Of a DNA stretch of 64,000 nt, positions 53,300-62,536 are shown piece after piece. The stretch's first letter is position 1. The number at the start of each line of letters is the position of its first letter. Under the pieces are notes generated by a model. The model worked only from the letters and a program-made list of their open reading frames with translations, was not told the DNA's origin and did no database searches. Source of the DNA: Dorea_A sp016295505. Its GTDB lineage: Bacteria > Bacillota > Clostridia > Lachnospirales > Lachnospiraceae. The translations under genes were made by a program, and so were the position numbers. The stretch spans positions 1-64,000 of the forward strand of contig NZ_JBDOHS010000013.1 of the NCBI RefSeq assembly GCF_039832105.1, given 5' to 3'.

Positions 53300-54925
53300 A
53301 TGGCAGTAAAATATGTATTCGTTACAGGCGGTGTCGTATCCGGATTGGGTAAAGGAATCACAGCTGCGTCTCTCGGACGTCTGCTTAAAGCACGTGGTTA
53401 CACTGTGACCATGCAGAAATTCGATCCTTATATCAACATTGACCCGGGAACCATGAATCCCGTACAGCACGGTGAAGTATTTGTAACCGATGACGGTGCT
53501 GAGACAGATCTTGATCTTGGACATTATGAAAGATTTATCGATGAAAGTCTGAGCAAAAATTCAAATGTAACAACCGGTAAGATCTACTGGTCCGTTCTAC
53601 AGAAGGAACGCCGCGGAGACTTCGGTGGAGGAACCGTTCAGGTAATCCCACACATCACCAATGAAATCAAGTCCCGTTTCTATCGTAATCCTGCTGCCGA
53701 GAATACAGAAATTGCCATTATAGAAGTCGGTGGTACGGTAGGTGACATTGAAAGTCAGCCTTTCCTGGAAGCAATTCGTCAGTTCCAGCATGAAAAAGGA
53801 CGCGAGAATGTAATCCTGATTCATGTCACCCTGATTCCTTACCTGAAAGCTTCTCAGGAGATGAAGACCAAGCCTACCCAGGCAAGTGTAAAAGATCTTC
53901 AGGGAATGGGTATCCAGCCGGATATTCTGGTCTGCCGTTCTGAACATCCTCTGAATGTTGGAATTAAAGATAAGATTGCGCTTTTCTGTAATGTGCCATC
54001 CAACCATGTACTTCAGAATCTGGATGTGGAATATCTTTATGAAGCACCACTTGCAATGGAAGAAGAAAATCTCGCCGGAGTTGTATGTGAATGTCTCCAT
54101 CTGGACTGCCCGGAACCGGATTTAAAGGACTGGCAGGAAATGGTAGATTTTCTGAAAAATCCGAATACAGAAGTCACTGTCGCTCTGGTCGGCAAATATA
54201 TTCAGCTTCATGATGCTTACATCAGCGTTGTAGAGGCATTAAAACACGGCGGTATCTTCAGTCGCGCGACCGTGAATATCAAATGGATCGATTCTGAGAC
54301 GGTAACTGCCGATAATGTCGATGAGCTTCTTGGAGATGTAAGCGGTATCCTGGTTCCAGGCGGTTTTGGGAATCGCGGAATCGAAGGAAAACTTGAGGCG
54401 ATCAAGTATGCCCGTACACACAAGATACCGTTCCTTGGTCTCTGTCTCGGTATGCAGCTCGCCATTGTGGAATTCGCAAGAAATGTCATTGGCTTTAATG
54501 ATGCACACAGTGCAGAACTTGATCCGAATACCACTCATCCGGTCATCCACATCATGCCGGAGCAGATTGGAATTGAAGATATCGGCGGAACTTTAAGATT
54601 AGGTGCATATCCATGTGTTCTTGATCAGACTTCAAAGGCATATGCACTGTATAAAAAGGAAAATATCAGCGAACGTCATCGTCACCGCTATGAAGTCAAC
54701 AATGACTACCGCGATGATCTGACCTCTCACGGAATGAAGCTCTCCGGTCTTTCTCCGGATGGCAGAATCGTAGAAATGATTGAGTTACCGGAACACCCAT
54801 GGTATATTGCAACACAGGCACATCCGGAACTGAAGTCAAGACCAAACAGACCACATCCGTTATTCAGAGGATTCATAGAAGCTGCTCTGCAATACCAGGA
54901 CGAACACCGGACTGAGACTTTATAA
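53300..54925 (+). CDS. pyrG: CTP synthase
   Basis: A 541-residue CTP synthase that aminates UTP with glutamine. The N-terminal synthetase domain has GGVVSGLGKGITAAS and the C-terminal class I glutamine amidotransferase has the nucleophile cysteine in GLCLGMQ (about residue 380), followed by the histidine/glutamate late in the domain. AAGGAGG lies before the start. A terminator follows. Confidence 0.97.
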   Translation: MAVKYVFVTGGVVSGLGKGITAASLGRLLKARGYTVTMQKFDPYINIDPGTMNPVQHGEVFVTDDGAETDLDLGHYERFIDESLSKNSNVTTGKIYWSVLQKERRGDFGGGTVQVIPHITNEIKSRFYRNPAAENTEIAIIEVGGTVGDIESQPFLEAIRQFQHEKGRENVILIHVTLIPYLKASQEMKTKPTQASVKDLQGMGIQPDILVCRSEHPLNVGIKDKIALFCNVPSNHVLQNLDVEYLYEAPLAMEEENLAGVVCECLHLDCPEPDLKDWQEMVDFLKNPNTEVTVALVGKYIQLHDAYISVVEALKHGGIFSRATVNIKWIDSETVTADNVDELLGDVSGILVPGGFGNRGIEGKLEAIKYARTHKIPFLGLCLGMQLAIVEFARNVIGFNDAHSAELDPNTTHPVIHIMPEQIGIEDIGGTLRLGAYPCVLDQTSKAYALYKKENISERHRHRYEVNNDYRDDLTSHGMKLSGLSPDGRIVEMIELPEHPWYIATQAHPELKSRPNRPHPLFRGFIEAALQYQDEHRTETL

Positions 54926-54940
54926 GAAAAATAACGATTT

Positions 54941-54979
54941 AAAAGGGATGATTGCAAAATATTTGCAGCCATCCCTTTT
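54941..54979. terminator. Terminator between convergent pyrG and glf
   Basis: AAAAGGGATG at 54941-54950 pairs with CATCCCTTTT at 54970-54979, with inner TTGCAAA/TTTGCAG pairing. The hairpin is followed by a T-run (plus) and preceded by A-rich DNA, so it probably serves both genes. Confidence 0.75.
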
Positions 54980-54981
54980 TA

Positions 54982-56121
54982 TTATATCCGATCCATCATC
55001 TTCTTCACACATTTTAACGCTTCCGCGACAATCTGATGCATATCATAATACCGGTACATTCCCAGTCGTCCTCCAAAGATCACACGAGTTTCCTTTTCAG
55101 CCAGTGCCAGGTATTTCTGATATAATGCATTATTCTTTTCATCATTCATTGGATAATAAGGCTCACATCCTCTGCTCCATGCCGCAGGATATTCCCTAGT
55201 GATTACCGTCTTTGGATTTACCGTTGTCTCTGTATTGCCATAGCCTCCCTGGCAACCATATTCAAAATGCTTATGTTCAATGATACGCGTATATGGAACC
55301 TCATATTCTGTATAATTCACAACCGCATTTCCCTGATAGTTCTCTTCATCCAGCACTTCTGTCTCAAAACGCAGGCTTCGATACTCCAGCTCTCCGTAGC
55401 AGTAATCATAGTATTCATCGATCATACCTGTGAACACAATATACTCAGCCTCCTGCTCCAGCTCCTTTCGCTGTGCAAAATAATCTGTCTCCAGACGTAC
55501 TTCTGCTCCTTCGAGCATCTTTTCTATCATCTGCGTATACCCGCCGATCGGAATTCCCTGATATTTATCATTAAAATAATTATTGTCATAGACAAACCTT
55601 ACAGGAAGTCTGCGGATGATAAAACTTGGAAGTTCTGTTGCCCGTTTCCCCCACTGCTTTTCAGTATATCCTTTTACCAGTTTTTCATAGATATCTTTTC
55701 CAACCAGAGAAAGTGCCTGTTCTTCGAGATTTTTTGGCTCTTCAATTCCTGCTTCACGGATCTGCTGTTCTATGATTGCTTTTGCTTCCGCAGGAGTCTT
55801 GATTCCCCACATCTTACTGAACGTGTTCATGTTGAAAGGCAGATTGTATAGTTCATCCTTATATCTGGCAACCGGACTGTTTGTATAGCGGTTAAACTGC
55901 GCAAACTGCTGCACATAATCCCACACTTCCTGATCCGATGTATGGAAGATATGGGCGCCATACTCATGCACCTGTATTCCCTCAACTTCTTTCGTATAGA
56001 TATTTCCTCCCACATGAGATCTTTTATCGATCACCAGAACCTTCTTTCCCCGTCTGACTGCCTCGTGTGCATAGATCGCCCCGAATAATCCGGCTCCTAC
56101 TATCAGATAATCATATTTCAT
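54982..56121 (-). CDS. glf: UDP-galactopyranose mutase
   Basis: A 379-residue flavoenzyme that converts UDP-galactopyranose to UDP-galactofuranose for surface polysaccharides. It starts with the FAD-binding loop VGAGLFGAIYAHEA, then the family stretch YTNSPVARYKDELYNLPFNM. The length is typical. The start follows AAGGAG. It lies three bases after the stop of sbcC in the same direction, so the two may be transcribed together though their jobs are unrelated. Confidence 0.95.
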   Translation of the reverse strand: MKYDYLIVGAGLFGAIYAHEAVRRGKKVLVIDKRSHVGGNIYTKEVEGIQVHEYGAHIFHTSDQEVWDYVQQFAQFNRYTNSPVARYKDELYNLPFNMNTFSKMWGIKTPAEAKAIIEQQIREAGIEEPKNLEEQALSLVGKDIYEKLVKGYTEKQWGKRATELPSFIIRRLPVRFVYDNNYFNDKYQGIPIGGYTQMIEKMLEGAEVRLETDYFAQRKELEQEAEYIVFTGMIDEYYDYCYGELEYRSLRFETEVLDEENYQGNAVVNYTEYEVPYTRIIEHKHFEYGCQGGYGNTETTVNPKTVITREYPAAWSRGCEPYYPMNDEKNNALYQKYLALAEKETRVIFGGRLGMYRYYDMHQIVAEALKCVKKMMDRI

Positions 56122-56123
56122 CT

Positions 56124-59100
56124 TTATTTTCTCCTTTCATCCGACCACTGTACTTTGCTTCCTTTTTCCGTCTTTTTGACTGTAAGCTGACAGTCGATCT
56201 GTTCTTTCAATTCATTTACATGGGAAATGATACCGATCAGTCTGTCACCGCCCGCCAGATCGTTCAATATACGGATCGCCTGCTCTCTCGATGCATCATC
56301 CAGTGAGCCAAATCCTTCATCAATGAACATGGTATCCAGACGGATCGCTCCCGCTGTACTCTGAACAATATCAGACAGCCCCAGTGCCATGGAAAGGGAT
56401 GCCATGAATGACTCTCCGCCGGACAGCGTCTTCACATCCCGCACGGAATCGCTGGCCATATGGTACACATCCAGATCCAGCCCTGCCTGTCCCTGACTTC
56501 CAAGGCTCTTTACATCCCTGCATTGAAGAATGAATTCTCCTCCCGTCATCTGTACCAGCCTCCGGTTAGCCGCATGAATGATTTGACGAAAATACTGCCT
56601 CTGAACATAAGTTTCAAAGTCCAGTTTTGCACTGCCGCTCAGGCTGCCGTTTGCCGTCCTGCTCAGATTCCCGATCATCTCATACCTTCTTTGCATTTCT
56701 CCATTCATCTCAAAGTACTTCTTCAGATGCTCTCTTGCTTCCCGGTTTTTCTGATTGACCGTATAAAGCTGCATATACGCTTCCCGAAGCCCACGGGTCT
56801 GTTCCTCCAGCATATCCAGGCTGCTTTTCATGGATTCCAGATCTCTTCTTTGCTTGTCTTTCAGCTGCTCTTCCAGAATCTTTTTCTTCCCGGCGAGTTC
56901 TCTTCCCTGTATCTGATATTCCTGGATGTTTCGTTCCACATTCTCCATCTGATCCGATTCCATCCGGCTTGTGCGATACTGCTCTTCATTGGCAAATCCC
57001 TGTTCAGACAGCAACTTCGTATATTCGGATTTCCAGTGTTCTTCCGACTCCACACACTGCGTAAGCGTCATTTCTTTGTTGTCCCGTTTTCCCTCTGTCT
57101 GTCGAAGATCTTCTGTCATCTGCCGAAGTTTCTGCTCTGCTTTTTCATAAGTTCTTCTTGCTGTATCCAGACATGTCTCCATCTCTTTTACTGCCCGTAC
57201 GGCCTGTTCCTTCTGCGGATATGGGAGACGTTCATTCCATGCATTCTCCTCAGCTTCCATGACACGGATATTCGTCTGGATCTCTGCGAGATGTTCTTTT
57301 TTCTCTCCCCATGCTTCTTTCTGCTGCTCCTCTTCACGGCGCAGGATCTTCTGATCCTGTTCTGCCCGTTTCCAAAGAGCTGCCTCTCGATCTGCCTGCT
57401 GAAGCTTTCGCGAAACTGTCTGTATCTCTTTTTTCAGTTCCTCTTCCCGGCGTCCCGGCAGACCATCCGCTTCCGTACTTTCTGCTTCCGATTCCTTCCC
57501 ACACACCTTCACATACGCCTTTTCATAAGCTTCCTTTTGAGCCTGGTATCTTAGGATAGATTCCCGGAAATCATAAGCGTCAGCATCTCTTACTTTTTCT
57601 GCCTGGTTACGCCTTTCTTTTGCCGCTTCTACTTCTTTTTGTGATGGCGCACCCTCTTTCAGGATACATTTCTTCGGGTGATCCGTGGATCCGCAGACCG
57701 GACACGGCACTCCCTCCCGAAGCTCCAGTGCAAGGATCCCGGCCTGTTCATCCAGAAATGACTGATAGATTTCCTCATACCTTGCCGCAGCATTCCGATA
57801 CTCGCAAAGTCCCCGGTCAGCCTTTTCTTTCTTATCCTTACACTCTTTTTCGAGGAGACAAAGCCTTTCTTTCCATCGAATCAGTTCCTTCACTTCCTGT
57901 ATCAGATCATCCAGCTGCTCTTTCTTAATCTTCAGACGATCCACAAGAAATCTGCTCTCCTGATAGGCTTCCAGATCCTGCTCTGCCTGCTTTCTTTTCT
58001 GCTCACATGTTTTCAGCCGTTCTTCCCCCTGGCGGATCAGCTGCAGACACTGTTCTTGCTTCTTCTGTAATTTCCGGATACTCTCATGTACTTTTTCTGC
58101 CTTCTCATATCCGGGGAGAATATCTTTTAATCGGATGATACGACCTTTGTATGTTTCATCTGCTGCCCGATATTCCTGCTCCTTTTTCTCCTTCTCTGCC
58201 TGAAGCACTCCTATCTCTTTTTTCACCGCTTCCATCCTTGTCTTCAGACTATTCAGTTCTTCTGTAATCTGCTCCTTCTGCTCCCTGCTTCGCAGATACT
58301 CTGCCTCAGCTGTCCATACCTTTTCTGCTTTTTTCGCAAGTTCCAGGTATCCTTCCATCTGAAGGAACTCTTCCCGCCTCTGCCTCCACCTCAATTCCTG
58401 TTCACAGACGGTCTCATAGGAATCAAACATTGCATTGACAAGCTCCGCTTCCCTGCGCTTTTCCCGCTGGATATCCAGATCGTTCTGAATGGTATCCATC
58501 TCTTTTTTTCTCAGCTTTTCAATACTGTCATACTCTTTTATAATTCCTTTCAGTTCTTCCAGTATCTCCTCTTTGACTGGAATATCCTCCTGCAAAAGTA
58601 AAGACCACCTGTTTTTTTGCTCTTGTGAACACGCTTCCCATTCTACTCGTTTCATTTCCGTCTTTACTCTGTCCAGATTCTCTTCCAGACTCCGGTATAA
58701 CTGTCCGGCATTTCTTTTCAGTTCTTCCTGAACCCGATAACAGATGCCGGTCTGAAAGATTCTGGAAAATATCTTTTTCCGCTCTTTTGACTCTGCAAGC
58801 AGAAGCTTCAGGAAATCTCCCTGGGCAATCATCGCAATCTGTGTAAACTGCACGGCATCCAGCCCCATGATCTCCACAATCTTCTGATCTGTCTCTCTCT
58901 TTTTTCCCCGGTATACGCTGCCATCCGGAAGAAACAGTTCCACCTTGGAAGCTTCTCTTACATATCTTGGGGAACCGTCTGCATATTTTCGTTTTCCAAG
59001 ACGAAGATATTCCGGATTCCTGCGAATCGTATATTCCTGTCCCTGATATAAAAATGTATAGATGACATACGTATCTGTATCTTCCCGCGCATACTGGCTT

Positions 59101-59297
59101 CTCATCATATTTCCATCACGGTTGCCTCCGCTGGTTCTGTCATACAGTGCGTATGTAATTGCATCGAAAATTGTCGTTTTTCCGGAGCCGGTATCCCCGG
59201 TGATCAGAAAAAGACCATTCTGCATTCTCGAAAAGTCAATCTCTTCTTTTCCGGCATAGGAGCCAAATGCTGACATCACTAATCTAACAGGCTTCAA
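56124..59297 (-). CDS. sbcC: SbcC, DNA double-strand-end repair ATPase
   Basis: A 1,057-residue SMC-like ATPase (Rad50 type) that works with SbcD on hairpins and blocked ends. Walker A is GDTGSGKTTIFDAI near the N-terminus, two long coiled coils flank the zinc hook CPVCGSTDHPKKC (about residue 530), and the signature LSGGESFMASLSMALG and Walker B MFIDEGFGSLD are at the C-terminus. The start is TTG at 59297, with GGAGAGTAGAGG before it and overlapping the sbcD stop region; no ATG nearby has a comparable site. Confidence 0.95.
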   Translation of the reverse strand: MKPVRLVMSAFGSYAGKEEIDFSRMQNGLFLITGDTGSGKTTIFDAITYALYDRTSGGNRDGNMMRSQYAREDTDTYVIYTFLYQGQEYTIRRNPEYLRLGKRKYADGSPRYVREASKVELFLPDGSVYRGKKRETDQKIVEIMGLDAVQFTQIAMIAQGDFLKLLLAESKERKKIFSRIFQTGICYRVQEELKRNAGQLYRSLEENLDRVKTEMKRVEWEACSQEQKNRWSLLLQEDIPVKEEILEELKGIIKEYDSIEKLRKKEMDTIQNDLDIQREKRREAELVNAMFDSYETVCEQELRWRQRREEFLQMEGYLELAKKAEKVWTAEAEYLRSREQKEQITEELNSLKTRMEAVKKEIGVLQAEKEKKEQEYRAADETYKGRIIRLKDILPGYEKAEKVHESIRKLQKKQEQCLQLIRQGEERLKTCEQKRKQAEQDLEAYQESRFLVDRLKIKKEQLDDLIQEVKELIRWKERLCLLEKECKDKKEKADRGLCEYRNAAARYEEIYQSFLDEQAGILALELREGVPCPVCGSTDHPKKCILKEGAPSQKEVEAAKERRNQAEKVRDADAYDFRESILRYQAQKEAYEKAYVKVCGKESEAESTEADGLPGRREEELKKEIQTVSRKLQQADREAALWKRAEQDQKILRREEEQQKEAWGEKKEHLAEIQTNIRVMEAEENAWNERLPYPQKEQAVRAVKEMETCLDTARRTYEKAEQKLRQMTEDLRQTEGKRDNKEMTLTQCVESEEHWKSEYTKLLSEQGFANEEQYRTSRMESDQMENVERNIQEYQIQGRELAGKKKILEEQLKDKQRRDLESMKSSLDMLEEQTRGLREAYMQLYTVNQKNREAREHLKKYFEMNGEMQRRYEMIGNLSRTANGSLSGSAKLDFETYVQRQYFRQIIHAANRRLVQMTGGEFILQCRDVKSLGSQGQAGLDLDVYHMASDSVRDVKTLSGGESFMASLSMALGLSDIVQSTAGAIRLDTMFIDEGFGSLDDASREQAIRILNDLAGGDRLIGIISHVNELKEQIDCQLTVKKTEKGSKVQWSDERRK

Positions 59298-59300
59298 CCT

Positions 59301-60461
59301 CTACTCTCCTTTCACCTCATCAAAGATCTGTTCCATAACCTTCTTTTCTTCCTCCGACATATCCTTTCCCTGCATTTCACGATAAAAATCCTCAAAAGCA
59401 GAAAATGGATCCTTCACTTCAGGCTCTTCTTCTGTCTCCTCGAGCTTTTTCCTTGTTCTCTGGTTATCCACACGGATCTCAAGAACATGTGAATATACCC
59501 GTTCCAACTGCTCCCTTGGTTTATAGGGATCTATCTCGTCTGTCAGGGTAATGCTGACATAATCTTCTCTCTCTTCCTCCCTCGCCCCGGCAAGAATCTC
59601 TTCCAGTGTTCCCGTCTTTTTTCTGACATCGCGGATCGGATGAAGCGGCAGTTCTTCGATCTGAAGCACATCCTTCTTGGATTTCAGTGTCACCACAGTC
59701 AGAGTTTTATGATGTCCACATTCACTGACCGAATACTTAAGGGGCGTCCCACAGTAACGGATCTTCTCACTCCCCACCTTCTGTGCTCCATGAAGATGAC
59801 CAAGAGCCACATAATCGAATCCCGCTACACCTGCTGTATCTACCTGATCGATTCCCCCGACAGAACAAACTTCCGAATCACAGGTCTTGGGAGCCTCTCC
59901 GCCGTCTCCGACATAAAACTGATGAGATACCAGAACATTTCTCCTGGTGTCATAATCGATATTTTCTCTCTCGATGATTCTCTTCACTGCTTCTGAATAA
60001 CTTTCCGGCGGATTATCTCTGAATACATTTCTCACATAAGACGGCTTCATAAATGGGAGAAGATAGAAATCAACCTCCCCTTCCTCATCTTTCAGGATCA
60101 CTTTCCGGATTCTCTCTCCTTCCGTCTCCGGTACAGATCCTGCCATGTATATATGATTTTTTTTCAGGATCTCTGAAGCATACTGGAGACGCTCCGCAGA
60201 ATCATGGTTGCCGCTTATGATCAGAATCGGAATCTTCGGTGTAATTTCTGCCAGTCCGGTCAGAAATCGGTCAAATATCGTCACTGCCTCTGCGGACGGG
60301 GTCGATTTGTCATAAATATCTCCGGCAATCACAATGGCATCCGGATGAATCTTCCAGGCATAATCCGTGATCTCCCAAAGGATCGCTTCCTGATCTTCTT
60401 TCAGGCTGTACCGGTGCAGCTGTTTTCCGATATGCATATCTGAGAGATGAAAAAACTTCAT
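59301..60461 (-). CDS. sbcD: SbcD, double-strand-end nuclease
   Basis: A 386-residue Mre11-type nuclease that works with SbcC. The metal-binding motifs are DMHIGKQL, GDIYDKSTPS, SGNHDSAERL and later GHLHGAQK. Preceded by AGGAAGG. Its stop lies three bases before the sbcC start, so the two subunits are made together, as in most bacteria. Confidence 0.95.
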   Translation of the reverse strand: MKFFHLSDMHIGKQLHRYSLKEDQEAILWEITDYAWKIHPDAIVIAGDIYDKSTPSAEAVTIFDRFLTGLAEITPKIPILIISGNHDSAERLQYASEILKKNHIYMAGSVPETEGERIRKVILKDEEGEVDFYLLPFMKPSYVRNVFRDNPPESYSEAVKRIIERENIDYDTRRNVLVSHQFYVGDGGEAPKTCDSEVCSVGGIDQVDTAGVAGFDYVALGHLHGAQKVGSEKIRYCGTPLKYSVSECGHHKTLTVVTLKSKKDVLQIEELPLHPIRDVRKKTGTLEEILAGAREEEREDYVSITLTDEIDPYKPREQLERVYSHVLEIRVDNQRTRKKLEETEEEPEVKDPFSAFEDFYREMQGKDMSEEEKKVMEQIFDEVKGE

Positions 60462-60525
60462 AAAAAATAATTCCTTCCTACTTTACATCTGAAACCATAT
60501 TACACTATAATCTTCTTAGCAGTCA

Positions 60526-60542
60526 ACATGCGAATCGCATGT
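60526..60542. repeat. 17-nt perfect palindrome between sbcD and the Cys-cluster gene
   Basis: ACATGCGA and its exact inverse flank a single A in the 117-base gap between two divergent genes. It lies 36 bases before the plus-strand start and 64 bases before the sbcD start. A dimeric repressor site is the simplest reading, but no known consensus was recognised. Confidence 0.55.
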
Positions 60543-60578
60543 CAGAACCGCTGCAAATAAGCTTGCGAGGTATATTAC

Positions 60579-61274
60579 ATGTTACGAGAAATTGATCTTG
60601 CTGAAGTATCCGACGGAAGACTCTACAGCAGTAATGATATGGCAAAAACAGATTGTAAAGGATGTATCGGCTGTTCTGACTGCTGTCGCGGTATGGGCGC
60701 TTCCATTGTACTGGATCCGCTGGATAGTTTTCGCATATCCGAAGGACTCCATGTCTCTTTTGAACAGCTGTTATCCGACTCTTTTGAACTGGGAGTCGTG
60801 GACGGACTTATTCTTCCCCACCTGAAAATGGCCGGTCCTGAAGAAGCCTGCACCTTTTTAACAGACGAAGGCCGGTGCAGCATCCACTCTTTCCGTCCCG
60901 GTATCTGCCGTATCTTTCCGCTCGGACGTTTTTATGAAAAGAATTCTTTCCAGTATTTTCTTCAGGTTCACGAATGTCCGAAAACGGATAAGTCCAAGGT
61001 AAAGATAAAAAAATGGATCGATACTCCAAACCTGAAAACCTATGAAACCTACATCTCAGACTGGCATTATTTCCTGAAACACATGCAGGATTACATATTA
61101 AGCCAAAATTTTGCTGATACATCTGACAGCAACACAGAAGGCGACGGTATTGCAAAGACTCTGAGCATGCATGTGTTAAAACAGTTTTACCTTACTCCTT
61201 ATCAGTCAGGAGAAGACTTTTATCCGCAGTTCTATGAAAGACTGGAAAAGTCCAGACTGTTCTTTCATATCTGA
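60579..61274 (+). CDS. YkgJ-family cysteine-cluster protein
   Basis: A 231-residue protein with the YkgJ-type metal-binding cluster. The cysteines are in CKGCIGCSDCC (about residues 26-36) and later in CTFLTDEGRCSIH and GICRIFPL, likely holding iron or zinc. The N-terminal part reads DLAEVSDGRLYSSNDMA. No partner gene is close by. The family is widespread but uncharacterised; some members are thought to bind Fe-S clusters. Confidence 0.8.
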   Translation: MLREIDLAEVSDGRLYSSNDMAKTDCKGCIGCSDCCRGMGASIVLDPLDSFRISEGLHVSFEQLLSDSFELGVVDGLILPHLKMAGPEEACTFLTDEGRCSIHSFRPGICRIFPLGRFYEKNSFQYFLQVHECPKTDKSKVKIKKWIDTPNLKTYETYISDWHYFLKHMQDYILSQNFADTSDSNTEGDGIAKTLSMHVLKQFYLTPYQSGEDFYPQFYERLEKSRLFFHI

Positions 61275-61307
61275 CGATTGTAGATCACACTTCTTTTACA
61301 TAAAGCA

Positions 61308-61331
61308 ATGGGACTGCCGCTGCAGTCCCAT
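61308..61331 (-). terminator. Terminator of mscL
   Basis: A ten-base perfect stem (ATGGGACTGC and its inverse) with a four-base loop lies just past the mscL stop at 61352. On the minus strand it is followed by TTGCTTTATG; the plus-strand T-rich tail is TCATTCATTTT. Confidence 0.65.
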
Positions 61332-61351
61332 CATTCATTTTCTGGTATACT

Positions 61352-61771
61352 CTATTCTTTTTCTTCCAGGACAGAGGTACAATGAGGACACCTGGTCGCA
61401 TCAATTGCAATCTCACTTTTGCAGAACGGACATACCTTTGTCGTCGGCGCTGCCGGTGCTTCTTCCTTCTTAAACTTTTCAGCCATCCGGTTCATCGTCT
61501 TCATGATGATAAACACGATCAGAGCCATAATCAGGAAATTAAGGATTGCAGAAATAAATTTCCCGTAATTCAGTGTTGCTTCCCCCAGAAGCTTTATATG
61601 AAGCTGGTCAAAATTCATTCCCCCAAACATTCCGAGGATCGGATTGATGATATCCTCCACAAGCGAAGACACAATACTGGTAAACGCTCCGCCTATGATA
61701 ATGCCGACTGCCATGTCCATGACATTGCCACGGCTGATGAATTCTTTAAATTCACTCATAAATTTTTTCAT
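61352..61771 (-). CDS. mscL: Large-conductance mechanosensitive channel with C-terminal zinc ribbon
   Basis: A 139-residue channel that opens under membrane tension to release solutes. It starts MKKFMSEFKEFISRG then the gate helix GIIIGGAFTSIVSSLVEDIINPI, and a second helix at about residues 72-95. After the usual helical tail there is an extra zinc ribbon, CPFC...CPHC (about residues 113-130), which MscL normally lacks. The ribbon would lie in the cytoplasm. AGGAGG lies before the start. Confidence 0.92.
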   Translation of the reverse strand: MKKFMSEFKEFISRGNVMDMAVGIIIGGAFTSIVSSLVEDIINPILGMFGGMNFDQLHIKLLGEATLNYGKFISAILNFLIMALIVFIIMKTMNRMAEKFKKEEAPAAPTTKVCPFCKSEIAIDATRCPHCTSVLEEKE

Positions 61772-61919
61772 TCTCAGACTCCTCCTGTCTCATTCGTTTT
61801 TCCTATTATAGCACAAAGCATATCTTCCTGCATTGCCTGTTCACAATTTCTTCCTATATATTTTTGATGACCAAATCCAGTTCACAACATATATTAAATG
61901 AAAAAGAGGAGTTCGTATT

Positions 61920-62396
61920 ATGTCATTATCAACCCTGACTCCCATCAACGGAACCGTCCAGACCATTACTCCCTTTGAGGGTGACTGCTGCCGTCAGATG
62001 ATAAGTGTCCGGGATCCAAACGGCATCAGTAATTTTGTCATAAGCCCTGACACCTACATTGCCGGGGAAGCCCGGCTTCGGCCCGGCACAACGGTAACTG
62101 CATTCTATGATGCCAGTCTTCCGGTGCCGCTGATCTATCCGCCCCAGTATCAGGCTGTCATTATCAGCCGCAGAAATCCCCGTGAAAGTATATTTGCAGG
62201 ATATTTTGACGAAACACTGACCGCCGAAGATAATCTCCTGAAACTGAATATCTCATCATCCACAGAAGTTATAACCTCCAACGGACAGCCCTATCTCTGC
62301 TCGCCGGAAGGACAGTTTTTGATTGTATATTATACGACAACTACCAGAAGCATTCCTCCGCTGGCCACACCGCGCAAGGTAATCGTTCTCTGCTGA
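61920..62396 (+). CDS. 158-residue protein of unknown function
   Basis: A complete 158-residue protein with a good AGGAG site six bases before the ATG. It is rich in Thr, Ser, Pro and beta-prone residues and has no signal peptide or membrane segment. It opens MSLSTLTPINGTVQTITPF, then has DCCRQ and later LRPGTTVTAF and IYPPQYQAVIISR. The pattern looks like an OB-fold-like or other small beta-domain protein, but I do not recognise the family. It has its own terminator-like hairpin after it and stands next to a decayed gldA. Confidence 0.75.
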   Translation: MSLSTLTPINGTVQTITPFEGDCCRQMISVRDPNGISNFVISPDTYIAGEARLRPGTTVTAFYDASLPVPLIYPPQYQAVIISRRNPRESIFAGYFDETLTAEDNLLKLNISSSTEVITSNGQPYLCSPEGQFLIVYYTTTTRSIPPLATPRKVIVLC

Positions 62397-62402
62397 CCGG
62401 AT

Positions 62403-62437
62403 TGCCGGATTTTCTCAGCGTTTCTTGCAATCCGGCA
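62403..62437 (+). terminator. Hairpin just past the 158-residue protein
   Basis: TGCCGGATT and its inverse AATCCGGCA enclose a 17-base loop, seven bases beyond the stop. No strong T-run follows, so it is a weaker terminator candidate than the next hairpin. Confidence 0.45.
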
Positions 62438-62460
62438 GATTTCATGGTAGGATAATACCG

Positions 62461-62517
62461 AAAGATACGAAGATGTATGAACCGTAAGGTTAGTACACCT
62501 TCGTATCTTTCTTTTTT
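62461..62517 (+). terminator. Terminator/attenuator hairpin upstream of the gldA pseudogene
   Basis: Arms at 62461-62477 and 62494-62510 pair over 17 bases with one mismatch, and an inner AACC-GTAA-GGTT hairpin caps the loop. TTTTTT follows at 62512-62517. The hairpin ends about 26 bases before the gldA start, right before its AGGAGG. It could end the upstream transcript or act as an attenuator for the gldA gene. Confidence 0.7.
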
Positions 62518-62536
62518 ATACCAGGAGGATAATATT

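Noticed and set aside
56460..57554. A 364-residue open frame on the plus strand
   Set aside because: It is antisense to the coiled-coil part of sbcC and has a Leu/Phe-rich shadow composition.
60526..60542. A LexA (SOS) box near sbcD
   Set aside because: It does not have the GAAC...GTTC half-sites of Firmicutes LexA.
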